DNA of 64,000 nucleotides from NCBI RefSeq assembly GCF_022539315.1, contig NC_066316.1:97520179-97584178 (forward strand), given 5' to 3'. This document shows positions 1-12,800 of this stretch, piece after piece. How positions within the stretch are numbered: the stretch's first letter is position 1; each line of letters begins with the position of its first letter. Under the pieces are notes generated by a model. That model was not told the DNA's origin. It saw only the letters and a list, made by a program, of their open reading frames with translations, and did no database searches. A program made the translations under genes and the position numbers. The stretch comes from Serinus canaria (Eukaryota > Chordata > Aves > Passeriformes > Fringillidae).

Positions 1-609
1 CACAGAATTTAAGATTTCTGTTCCACTCTGTCCTTATTGTCAGCAAATCTCAAAACAAATATAAATAGTGCCCCTTAGCACTAATATAACTGACTCTTTC
101 AGGTTCCCCCATCCTTCTTTTGTTAATATCAGTGCTATGAAAAATGAAACCCAGTAACTTCTGATCAGCCTAGGCATGGAAACCGATGCTGCATTATGCA
201 GACGAGAAGGATCTCCCTGATTTCAAACAGGAGTCTGAAAACTCAAGTGACACCAGTCCAACACAGCCATCCCTGGACCAAGTCCCCCATGCCCCTTCCC
301 AGATGTCCCTCAGCCAGGACCTGCCCGTTCCCTGCTGCTGCAAACCTGGGTCTTTTCACACCAGAATACAGCACTCACGCCAAATTGTGAAGTGGTTTTA
401 CAAGGTGGAAAGGCACCAGCTTGGGGCTAAAGAAAGGCCAATAAACTCCTCTAACTTGTAACAAAATAACAGATTTAAACCCAGGTCAACTGAGGTGAAG
501 GGCAAGTGCATTAATCGCCTGCATTAACAAGGCTCTGCGTGCCTGCAGCAGCCCTCAATTGGAAAAGACAGTACATCTTCCTGTAAATAAGACAAATAAA
601 CAGCAGCTA
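1..609. other. Non-coding, nothing recognised
   Basis: AT-moderate unique sequence. The ORF at 186-461 has no recognisable domain, splice context or homology, and is taken as chance. Confidence 0.5.
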
Positions 610-910
610 CAACAACAAATCCTCCCCCAATTTCTTTTACTTTTCATTAAACGAGTAATCTGACTTTTATGAAGTCCTCTTCAAAGGCCGTGCAGGCCCC
701 TCTTTGTAGCGGTGCCTGTTTGCAGCACGTGCGCTCTCCGAGACGCTCATCTCAGCCTGACGGGGGCCTGGAAAGGAACCTCAGCCAGTTTTGTTCTTAA
801 GTGATAATCGAAGAAATCCTCTGTCACGTGTTGCAGCAGTGTGAGTTGGCCATACCAGGACGAAGAGTCATGCAGATGTTACCCAAATGCTTCCATTAAC
901 TTAATCTTCC
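610..910. promoter_or_regulatory. Candidate enhancer with paired CACGTG E-boxes
   Basis: This non-repetitive patch keeps CpGs in CpG-poor surroundings. It has a CTTCAAAGG motif (TCF/LEF-like) near 679-687 and two perfect CACGTG E-boxes at 726-731 and 825-830, the second within GTCACGTG. No coding frame was recognised. The regulatory role is inferred. Confidence 0.3.
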
Positions 911-3900
911 TCAGAAGGGCCCTTCTGCTGCCAAGTACTTAAGAGTGTCACTTGGGATTTAGATGCCATTTTTGTTCACTACTGAAGACCGGTCATGTGT
1001 AGGAATCTGCAGCCTTGATAATAGGGTTTACAGAACACCATGAAAATAGATTACTGACTGCTGAAAACATTTCAAAAAGACAATGCTACCTTTTTTACTA
1101 GCCTTAAGTGCTTTCTGGCATGGAAGACTTAATGGTTGTTTACTCCAGTATGTTTTCTAGAATGTCAGCTTAGAACAAAATAAGGATCATCATAATAATT
1201 AGCTGAGATGCTGACAATATGAATCAAGAGTCGAGATCAATATATGTTTTCATACACATCATTTTAGAGAACGAAACTGGATTTCTGTGATCAGAAAATG
1301 CATCAAACTTTTTCAATTGTCCTAGTATATGCTTTTATCGCAGTAATGAAACCAGTTTTGCTTTTTTCCTTTTTTAACTCAGTTGTTATGTGGGAAGATG
1401 TAGTAGTATAAAATAGGAGGAAATAGTATGAGTAAATTTAACTTGAACAGTTTAGTATATGTTTTAGAGAAAAGATTAACAAGTCCTATTTTTTTAACTG
1501 TCTTTTCATCTCCATTTTTTTCATCTTGCATTTGCTTCAGCCAAGCAATTCCAACAGTTCAGAAGGACAGATGTTCTATCTCATTCTATTCCCAGACAAG
1601 TCACTCTGTAAAATTACATTTCTTTCGAAACATTAGTACAACAGTTTAAAGACCATCAGAAGTTTAAAAGGCAAATTGCAGAGGAATAATCAGCAATGTG
1701 TTTGGATCTAGTTTCTGTACTGGATTTTTTTTTTAGTTGTAGTACCACTCCTCAGTGAGGCAGTTTCAAATTTATTTTCCACCTTGTGGTTCTTACTGGT
1801 TTGCATCTATATAGTACCACAAACCTCAGTGCAACCTGAGCAGAGTATGTGTATTTGTGATATTCAAGGGTGTTATGTTCAGGCATATGTTCAGTGAACC
1901 AAGGCATACCAATACACATCACAAGGAGAAAAAAAATTATTTAAAATACACTACTTTGCTGACTGGCTAACCAGAGCCTACTCAATAAGGACATTCAGAT
2001 CACACAGCTGCATTTCATAGCATCCCTGTTAATCTGCCTGTGCTGATACATTTCTACAACAAGGCCAGAGAAGTAGAAACCCTTGGTCGATGCTCCCAGG
2101 AACCACACACCCGCACTGTCTCTTCCTGAACAGGTTAGTGATGGCACAAGAATTAAATGCAAAGTCTCAAGAAAAGCAAATTAGGATTTGAAAGCAGTCA
2201 CTTAACGCAGAGAGACAGAAATCTCTCCATGTGGGTGCATCTGTGCTATTGCTTCAGCTGGGATCACAGGGACTCTTTTGAGTCAAACCTACCAGCCATC
2301 CCCATTTACTGCACTTGGGCTCATACTCCAGAGTGGCCTCAGAGCTAAAAGAGAAGGAAATGTTCCTGAGAGCTCCTATTTACTCACTGAGACTGCTGAC
2401 ATTCACTCCATGGGACTAGACTAGCATCAGCCTGCAGCACCCTCCTGAAATGTACTCAGTGTGGCTACCAGGTCCAGTGGGCTGACAGCTCCTCTCTGCC
2501 AGTGCTGCTCTCCTGCACTGCTGGCCAATGTGGGCACACAGTCTGTACTGTGCCACATGGAAGGCACTGTTAGAGCCTTAATCTCCAGGTTCTTCTCCAG
2601 GTATGAACACTGATGCTTGTAAAATGGAAATAATGCCTTACATGCATCTTATATGGTTTAAGTCTGACACAACCTTCAAGAAAGTACAGAATTAGGCCCA
2701 GTATCTCAAATCTATATAATAACTGATCAGATCAATTAACTATAACTCATATGATATATTAAATACATATTTGATTTTGGCATATAGAAATAAATTTCAA
2801 ATTAGACCCCTAAAATCCTATTCAATATAATGTCTTCCTAGGCCAATTACTTCTCAGAAAACACAGACTCAAGTTTACTAACTTGAAAGTGTGAATTTGT
2901 TGCTTAAAACTCCAGATCTGCAAATACACACAAACAAAACCTTGGCATGTGAGTATTTTATGTAACCCCAGTGTTGCCTACACATAGTAAACCTTACCAC
3001 ATACATTCTTGTTACCATATCAAGACTAAGAACTTCACAGAGAAAGGCTTGTGCATCCATTCTGTTACCAAGATTCCCCATGTGAAATTGTGATAGATGA
3101 GCTCAGGCCAAAATACTCAGCTTAAGGCAGTTCACACAGCCCAGCTTCATCCACCTTCCCATAGCAGATGCTGCTTATTCAAAGCACTGAAGATCTGGAC
3201 TTCCAGCTTTTGAATATTCAACGTATAGCTAGAGATAGTGGAAAGGAATATTTGGGCTTTTTTTTCTTTATTTGTAGCTATTTTGGAGTTAGTCACCTAA
3301 GGTTACTGTTGATGGAAACAAACTGGGTATCGCCCTGTTGTGATCTGTACCTGAACCCCACTTTTATGGAAGGACAGCTGACTATAAAAATAACCAGGTG
3401 CAATAGTGGAAAATTCCTGCCATCTTAAAGTCACTAGGAATTTTACTATCGATTTCAACTAACAAAGTCAGGTTTCAAGGCAGTTGTGGATATCCTTTAG
3501 TTATTTAGCACTATTTGCAGCAGCAGTTTTTCTACTCCCTCTAGCAGGAATTAAAAAAAAAAAAAAGAAAAAGAAAAGATGTTCATGTTTGAGTGCAGAA
3601 ATAGAAAATTTTATTGTATTAAGCTCCCTGAAAGCAAGATGGTACTCAGTGAAGAGTGTATTAGGCCAAATCCAATTATTTAGTAACTCCAAAGAGGTCA
3701 ATGGAATTGCAGCACAGCTGAATTTGGTCCAGCACTGCAAGTTAAGAAAATTGAGCTAAATTCTGCCCAAGGAACATGCACTGAAGTAAGACTACACATT
3801 TAACAGATAGGAAAAAATTGAGCTTACACCACACACAGGATCAAGTCATGCTTGCTCTGGCAGTGTAAATCTCTTACCAAAGGCCGTGGACTTACTCCTC

Positions 3901-5089
3901 TAATTTGAAGCAGCAAGATTTGGATTTTTCTTTTTACAGTTACATATAAGAATGTGATCACATTAGGAAGATTTTCTGTCATCACTTTTCCTTCAATTAC
4001 AAAACAGAATACAGAGGGTAGGGGATGTTATGAAATCACAGTATTGGACTGAATCCCAAACCAAGGATTATGTTAAATAAAAAAGGGAATTCAAACTTGT
4101 TTCATGACTGTGGTGCTTCAGTTTTACTTAGATAATTCTAACAAAACTAATACTCATGTCTGATTTACAAATGTGCACATACCAAATATGGGATGGAAGA
4201 TCTTAGGAGCTTTTCTCAAAAAATGTGAAAAATGCATGCTTCCTAGTAAAAGAAAAACCTGTTTTTACTATTATATGACTAATCTTATTCACCTAATATA
4301 GGTACAATAATGGACTAAGATAACTTGTAGCTCCAATCACACAAATAGCCCCTTTTTTCACTTAATTCAGTGAGTTCCCTTTCTACCAAAGCAGCCGGAA
4401 AGAAAACTTTCATCTAATATTATCGTGCACTAATTACAGCTAATACTCTATGCTTAGAAATTGTAAAGTTCTTTCTTTATCAGTAAATGTAATATAGCTT
4501 ATGGACTTTCAGAATCCTGCAGGCATTCTTAGGACTTTGCATAACTGGGGATGCAAACGGGGATACTCATATCTGTTCACCTGCCCAGTTCTTGAACTCC
4601 ATTGACAAGGAGTCCTTACCTACTACTGAGGATGCAAACCCCAGTTTCCCACAAAAATAATCCATCAATACATCACAGAAAGAGGATACCAATGTGAGCT
4701 TTTCAGGCTGAGTCCTGAATGAAAAATGTGAGAAAGACTTAAGGAAAAAACTTCCTGCGTAATGATAGCAGTTTTGCTTTAAGTATCATCTGCTTTTTAA
4801 ATTTTCAGACACTAGAAGGACTAAAATATCACATAAATGTTACATTTTAAAAAAGGAAAGTCCTGGAAGTAACAGAAATAAATGGAGTTCTCAGTGGCAA
4901 ATTCTGCACCCTTTCTGTGGGAGTCAGCCTGAGGAAGTGGGAGTAGAATCACACTAATTGGTAACAGAGTCATTCAGTTCACTCCTAGACTGGTACTAAT
5001 TTCATTATTACACTATATAGAAATGTATAATTATTTACAAATAATTTCACAAATAAATTGCCTGAATTTACACATGAATAAATCAGGCC
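911..5089. other. AT-rich non-coding DNA
   Basis: Only short chance ORFs and one A-rich tract. No repeat family, RNA gene or promoter was recognised. Confidence 0.55.
3553..3578. repeat. Short A-rich tract
   Basis: A14 followed by G-interrupted A runs. Confidence 0.85.
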
Positions 5090-5480
5090 AAAGTTAGGTT
5101 TTGCTCTGGAAAAAGCGTTTTTCAGCAGCCTATAAAGGCCCAGACTTTAAAGGAGGTTCGGATGCAAACAGTGCCTCTGTACGCTGAGCCGATCTTCTGC
5201 GCGAATTGGTTTAACACTAACGATGCACAGCGCACAAAAACTCATATGGGCTCAACACTGCAAGGCTGCCAATTTAATTTGAAATGACTTGACAGAAAAT
5301 CTCTAGGCCACCAAATGCTATTATAAAGCACTGTATTCTCATTAAAGGTCTGAGCCCTTTTTTTTTTTCTCCCTGAGGGCAGGCTCCTCGTGAGGCTGTC
5401 CCTCTGGCATAACATGTGATAGAGCTAATCTGTCTTCACTTGGACAGCATTGCGGATATGCAAACCCAGGTGGCACTAAT
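5090..5480. promoter_or_regulatory. Candidate conserved non-coding element
   Basis: This complex, unique-looking sequence contains several retained CpGs (around 5,160-5,235) in an otherwise CpG-depleted region. It continues into an ATTA-rich part with TTGACAG and TATTATAAAGC. It has no ORF of note and no repeat signature. Calling it conserved needs an alignment I cannot run. Confidence 0.25.
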
Positions 5481-8400
5481 AGGTTTACAGTAATAACTAT
5501 GGAATTGGATACAGTATGTTACACTGTGAGAAATTCCCACAGATCAATTTTTGTGGTGAAGGTTAACCAACAGACACGGAGCCATAATATTCTTTTTTCA
5601 TGGGTCTGTTACCAATTTTATGGTTTTAAAAGTAAAAGAAGAAAGACTCTCCCATATTTGGACAGAATATAAATATTTTACTTTTCAAACATATCTACAA
5701 TATATGTGCATAAAAAATACTCTCCTGGAAAGACAACTTCTGTTGTCAGTTATTCCAGCACAAACCTGGAGGAATTCCACTGGCTTCAAGGAAAGATACC
5801 ACTATAAGCGAGAGCACAATATGCCCCCAAAATATGTGTAACATAAGATTGTGTCATACCATTTCGTTTGTACATTTTGGTGGCAGTATTGTGACTTTAT
5901 TAGTAGAAATTACAATGAGAATGAAATTAGCTGCATAATCATAATGAATGTACTATACAGGTGAAAATACCCTTGTCACAGTAAAGCATTATAGCCAGAG
6001 ACACAAAATTGTGATCTGACCATTTGTGGTCATTAGAGATCCCACGGTACTCTTTGTAAGATTAGGGGTTTTAATCTCAGGGTGCTGGCCAAATTCCAGC
6101 AAGGGTAATTACATTCTCTCTACCCAAATTCCCCACATTTCACCTAAGGTGGGTGCATTTCCATGGTGCATGAAGTGTTCTTTGCACGTGGATTTTAAAA
6201 TTCTGTACCTGTTAGTGTAAAAGGTGTTATAAAACATGTGATACAATTTGTTACAATTAAGTACATTCATTCCAGAATAAAAGAAAGAGCCATTTGTCAA
6301 TCAACTGCAACATTTAATGTACTGATTAAAAACATCATTTCAGCTCAAGAGGCATTCCTGTATTGTGGTATGTTATGTCTTTGCAGTCACAAATTCCATA
6401 CCCCTGTTAGCTACCACAGATGGAACATATTGAGAAGTTAAACACACAGCACTGGTGACTGAAGAGGATGTATACAACCACACTGCAAATTCACCCAGCT
6501 TGTCAGCCCCCAAACAGCACTATTACCAGCTCAAGCCAGAGCATCTGTCTCACTTGAGACTAACAAAGAGATCTCCTCAAGGCAGTATAATCACCTAGGA
6601 GGGGGAGTTTGGAAACTGAAAACAAAGCCAGACAAAAGAAATACATTTCTCAGTACACAGCCACCTGAGCACTTCCAAGGCAGGGTACCTGTCTACCTGC
6701 AGACACGGGGATGATGGGCGACCACCTCCCCAGGCAATTTATTACTCCCTCTGATGATTCAGGTACTGCCTCCTACTGCAACACCTACTCACCCTCACTA
6801 GTAAGCAAAGACATATGGAAAGAAGGATGATACTCTGCAGCACTGCAAGATGGTTTTCCAGCCTAGAATGCCACCTCATGTGCATCTTGATTTTGTCTGC
6901 CATTTTGATTTGTCTTCCACAAAAAGAAATGGACTGGAAGTAAAATAGCAAAGCATCACAAGAAAAAATAGTCATGAAAAATACTTCCAAGCCCTCCTTT
7001 CCCCAGCATCTTTTTGTCTCATTTTTGACAGATTTTCAGTAAGAAACTTGATATTCTTCAAGCATAGAATGAAATCATTAGATTTGAGTTTCATATACTT
7101 AATTAATTTACTAAGGAGTAAAACAACCTTTCAGGATTGTTCTAATAATTGACCCAGTGAGTCATGGGCCAGGTCTGGGGATGCTCAGTTTAGCAAAATG
7201 GCATCTTCATTTGGATTGATACTGTTGCACTGAACCAAGTCATGTACAATTCAATTCTCAGAGTCTACTCTGATGAAACCAGACTTAAATATCTATCTTT
7301 CTGTCTATCTATCTATGCATGCTAAGTGCTTAACAAACAAATCACCTGTGTTGAGCAGCGCCATGTGCAATATTGACACTGAGTGCAGTTGGAAGCAGGA
7401 AATCACTGATTTTAAATTGATACTGACTGTTATTAGGCAGACACTGTTGTACTGAATTAGCACAAAATTATCTGATACATGAAAAAATATTAATCAAGGT
7501 AATACTAAGTGAACTTAACTGCAAACTTTAAACAGTTTTTCTTATTTGTTTGAGCCTTCCGCATCAATTTCTACTTACACAAGATACAGTTTATTGTTAA
7601 GATGAATGTTTTCTTCTGTGTTTACAAAATTGTCTCACGTGTGGGCTTTCAGATCAGAAAAAGACTTTATACAGCAGTTTCTCCTAAAATGTTTTTTGAT
7701 AACTGATACCCTTTTTTACCCTGTGGAAAAGTGGAGGTATTTCAGACACAACATCTGATAATAATTTCAATAGCCTGTCTTTTTAATTTTGAATCTTCAG
7801 ATTACCATACTATATCAGCATCATTTTTGTTTTGATGTGGGATCATATTCAACCTGTATATGGCTAACTTAGGGATCACAAGCAGTGCAGTCTCAAAGTC
7901 CAAGAGAACAACATTCCTTCAGATCCCACATAATCCAGAGCTTTCAGACCCAACTCCGTAGGTCAATGAAGAGAAGTTAAATTAGAGTTGTGGAATACAA
8001 TACTCTGTGTTTCTGTTTATGCTTTGGATTGCACAGACATATTAAAATATGAACTAACCCTATACAGCATAGGCATCTCTGTGAGGTATCCAGTTGGAAT
8101 ACAGTCACACTTTGATCCATGTCTTGCCAATAAGGATAGGAAGACCCCTCAACACAATAAACAGATGAATAAACAGAATGATGAACAGAAATAAATTGTT
8201 ATGTCCATTAAGTACAAAGAAATTACTTAGAAATGCTGGCTTGCCCAAAACCCCAGCAAACACTTAAAGAAAGGTAGAAATGAGTCTCAGTTCTATCAAG
8301 CTCTAGTTTGATATCTTACTTGTATGATGCCTTCTTACCATATGTGCATCCAAAGACACAGATTCCTCAATGCTTTATTGATCAGGGCCTTCAATTATAG

Positions 8401-9813
8401 CAACATATTTGAGAAATGGAGAAAAACAAAATTATTTTTCCATCAAAATATTTAAACAATAAAATTTCAGTAGATTTTTCCTACTTTAGCTCTGAGGAAA
8501 AGGCCTGGCTAAATCTTCCAGCTTTAGAGAAAGGTCTGAGTTTAAAGCCAATTAATAAATTAGTTAATTAATAAATTGGCAGATTCTGAAATGGCTACCA
8601 CATTTTAAATTATCCAGATCTAAACCCAGCCTTTTATCCCAATTCCTCTTCTTTCAGTGAAATTTCAACAAAATCTGTTCCTACATTATCACACCATCAA
8701 CTTCTGAATTTTCTTCATCTCAAACAGATCTCTTTTCTCAAAAACGTTATCCAGTCTTCTTTACTGGACTATGAAAGCTACAGACTCTTTTCCAGACTCT
8801 GAAAACTGGAAGTTTTATTCTTCACCAACTCATCTTCACCTCTGCTTTTCTCCATCCCCAGACACCAGCAGTCCTCACTCTCCCATTATGCAACCCACAT
8901 TCCCCAGTACAAATCACAGCACTAAAATTACTGCTCTGCTTTGTTTTTTTACCAGCTTATCTCCCTCTACTACTCCCTTCCCTCCCTCTATCATATCTGT
9001 CAAAGAGCACAAATTTCCCAACCTCTCTTTCCTCCTTCCAAGCTATCTCTGAATTGCCCCATGTGAATCCTACTCCTGTTCTCACCTTTCTGCCCCTCTG
9101 TTTTAGGCTTTGCTCTCTCTTCTGTTATTCACCAAGTTATTTTTTCCTCTTTTGTCATTCACTTGCAGTGCATTTCTCCCACAAAGTATCTTAATCATAA
9201 TACTACAGAGAGATTTTTAAATCTCAGTTAATAAGAATTGTGGATATTGAACCCATGTATTTCACACAGCTCAATATCTATTGTCTCACTCAGCCAAATC
9301 TATTGGAGGCCCCATGGGCAGCAGCATTTTCCCCTTGTATATCTGTGCAGTACCAAGTACTCTCCTGGAGCTCGGCAAATAATAAAGCAGTTGTGTATCT
9401 TAAAGGAACCAGATAACACAGTAATAATGATCATAAGCATATGCAGTAACTTTTCTCCAGATGGATCCCAAAGCACTCTATACCATTTGCCAATTAACAG
9501 TACAAAATGAAGTATTTACATAGGAATAATTTCACCCACGAACAATGGCATAATGCCAGCCATGCCTTAATTGCATGAAGTTACACAATACAAATTTAAG
9601 ACAGGAAGTGGAAACTCACGTCATATTTTCAGGGAGAATTAAGGCTGGAATATTATAATTACCAAAACTAGCAGTAAAATGCAAATAAACTCACAACAAA
9701 ATAAACTACACTTATTTCTAGAATTGTGGAAACATACTAAAATTTTTATCTGGTCAATAATGAGAACAGTTAATCCCAACCCAAAATCTGAACACTTTCA
9801 AAGATTGCTACAA
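5481..9813. other. AT-rich non-coding DNA
   Basis: Contains a short TCTA-type microsatellite near 7,290-7,315, a direct repeat of AATTAATAAATT near 8,550-8,577 and a pyrimidine-rich stretch at 8,760-9,130 (ordinary composition bias). No gene was recognised. Confidence 0.55.
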
Positions 9814-9879
9814 TTAAAAAAAAAATTCAAGAAACAAAATAAAAACACAAACAAACAAAAACAAAACAACCCAAAAACT
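9814..9879. repeat. A/C-rich low-complexity tract
   Basis: An A9 run, then (AAAC)n-like sequence with only A and C over most of about 65 bp. Confidence 0.85.
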
Positions 9880-12800
9880 GGCATACTCCCAAATAACTTT
9901 ATTAAAAACTGGAAACCAGCCAGGATCTGAGACTTCTTTAATAATTGTTGTAGTGATTTAACTCATCATAAACTGGGACTTCAGATGACAGGAAATATCA
10001 TGATGTGGAAGTCCAAAAAAAAACCTCCAGTTTGACTGTGTATTCACATATCCAGAGTCAAATTTTAATTTCAATTATTTAGATTAATAAAAGCTGAGGT
10101 GGAAGTAATTCCTGCTGATTTTTTTCTACACATTGGAAAAGTCACAGGTAAGTTTACCACTAATATTTAAACCAAGGTTCCATAGGTAAATATAACACTT
10201 AGTTCTCAAAAGACTTTTAATTGGGTGAAGTCTTGGCATTGGTCAAATCATTTAGAATATTTTCACTAACTTTAACACAGTCACAGTTTCACTTACAGTC
10301 CATGGGATAGAGGAGTGTATAATGAAAAAATACTTTGAATAAATTACTCAATGATTGCTCAAAATTTATGAATAATTTATTTAGAAAAGAGTATTTAACC
10401 ATACATGAAGCTTGTCAAAGAGGGGCAAATATATTTCTGAGTCATTTATTCAACAATTAATGGAAAAAAACTATTCACAAATGTCATTCAAATAAGCTCT
10501 AGACTATAGTAACTTGGTTTCCAGTTGACTCAGTATGCCTTTTAGAAAAGTTCCAAGTTTTCCTGCACTCTAAGCTTGCTCTCATTATTTGAGATTCTCT
10601 TGTTTCTAATTTTCCCTTTCCCCCAGCAAAATAGCATCTTTTTCAGTACCACCACCACTAATGTAGGCTTTGACTGGCTTTGACTGCAAGCCCAGTACCC
10701 AACTCTTACGAAGTGATATTTCCCTTCACTAAGAAGCCAAGAAGTAAACAAAAATGAGCATGTATCTATATGCATTTATGTATCTTTGAATTTCTGAATA
10801 TATCTTCTAGGTGGGGAGCAGAGAAGAAACCCACCTCAAAACAAGGGCATGAGTCAGAGGAAACACAGAAGAGGTGAGACAAGGGTTGGTGGCTGCATTC
10901 CTTCAAAGCTTCTCTTCCAGCCATGTCCACACTCGGACACACCTGCCTGGAGTGATCCAGGAGCACAGTGCACAGCCAGAGAAGATTTCCCTTCTCAAGC
11001 CACAACATGATTCATTGCAACCACTGGAGAAGTAGGTTGCTCTTGAAAAGAAATCCTGGCATTTGGTTTAATATGCTTTCCTAACTATAGAAATCTTAGA
11101 TGCAGGAAATTCATGTTGTTATCATTGTTTTTCCAATATGCATTTAAAATGTAGCATTGCAAACACTGGCTGGTGTTCCTGCCTCAATGGGATTTTCCCA
11201 GTGCTTTGAGCACAGTATAATGGAGTGAACTCATCTTTCAACAACTTGGCACCTTTTTTTTTCAAATGCAACTTAAACAATAAAGGTCAGATTTAAAGAC
11301 ACAGCAAGATAAACAGCTCTGCTTTATGCTTTTTTTTTTTAATGTTATTCACTAGCATTTAATGAGAGTTTCCAAGGCACTGCAAATCACCGAGAGTAAA
11401 CAAGAATGAACTGCTAAGAAGAATTTACCTGAAAAGGAGGTAGAAGAAGAGCTGTATGATGCTCTGATAAATTTGAATAAGTAATCTTTGTGCACAATGT
11501 GTGCAGAAATTGGTGACTTATTTCTTGTGCTCTGAGTAAGAACAAAGGCAAAGTGAAAGAAGCAGAAAAGATCAGAGTGCAAAGCTGTATAATAGCTATT
11601 CCTAAGCAAAACAGCCACTATTTTTCAACCAGATCTGCTTTAAACTAATGGCTCATAGAACTAGATAGAATATTTTCTTAATTTAGAATTTTCTAATGCA
11701 ATATGATTTGGCATCTAGAATATATAATCATCACCAGAATGTAAATGTTATAATTCTCCTGACATCTATTCTACCTACTCTTTTTGATGCTATTTTGGCT
11801 TGACTCTAAGAAATTGTACCACACCAAGTATTACTTCAATTAATAAAGGTTAAGCATAGCTGAGTGCTGCTTAGCAAAATCTTATTTATGTGAATAAATA
11901 ACTGCCTAGAAATGATGAGTACACACAGCAATGTGCATGCTTTCATTTCCACACAACATACATCCATTAACTCCCACTGTGTATTGGAGTTATGTGCCCT
12001 GTAGCAAGTCAAAGAGATTTATTTAACAGAGCATAATTTTAGAAGCGAGTTGTGGACTGTTTGTTGGCCTATACCAAAGAACCCAGGTCTGGAGCTGGAA
12101 AGAAGATAAAAAGTACATGATGTGGTTTATGGTGCAAGTCACTCCTTCATTTATCCATCCCTGTCACACCTGAAGCTGCACAGTGCCAAGGACAAGACAC
12201 CACTGCAGGTGCTGCCTTTCAGAGATGTACAGCCCAGCCTTAGCCTACATGAAACCAGCAGAAGGATGAGGTCATGGCTGGGAACAAAAGAAGCAATTTG
12301 GGGAACCTGCTGATCAGTGAACAGCCCTGGGGCTTAGCACAGGCTTGGCAGGATCTCCAATCCTCTGACCTCGCTGATTAGCAAGATGGGAGAAGGGAGG
12401 AGAGGGAAGGAGTTTGTAAGGAAGATGAAAGAGCAATTGAATCCTGACAAAAACAACCTTCCTGAGACCCCTGTGTCTAATGTCAGCAGTTAATTTGCAT
12501 TTTCACATTTAATTTGGACACTGCTGGACCAGAGCCTCCCAGGCACAACCTGTCACCACGCTGGTTTCAGCAGTGTTAAAGTGGGATACATTTGTCCTGT
12601 AGTCTACATATTAAACTGCCATCATCTCCTCTTTATGCTTGCAGCAGTAGACTGAGATTACTTCTCCACATTCATTTCAAGCAGCAGCCTTGCCACACAC
12701 ATTACAGCAATTGTGCCACTGACCATTTAACAACCAACACTGAAAGAAAAGAAGCCTCTTTCTTTTTCCCTCCCCTGTCCAGCAGATCAATGTTCAGGTC

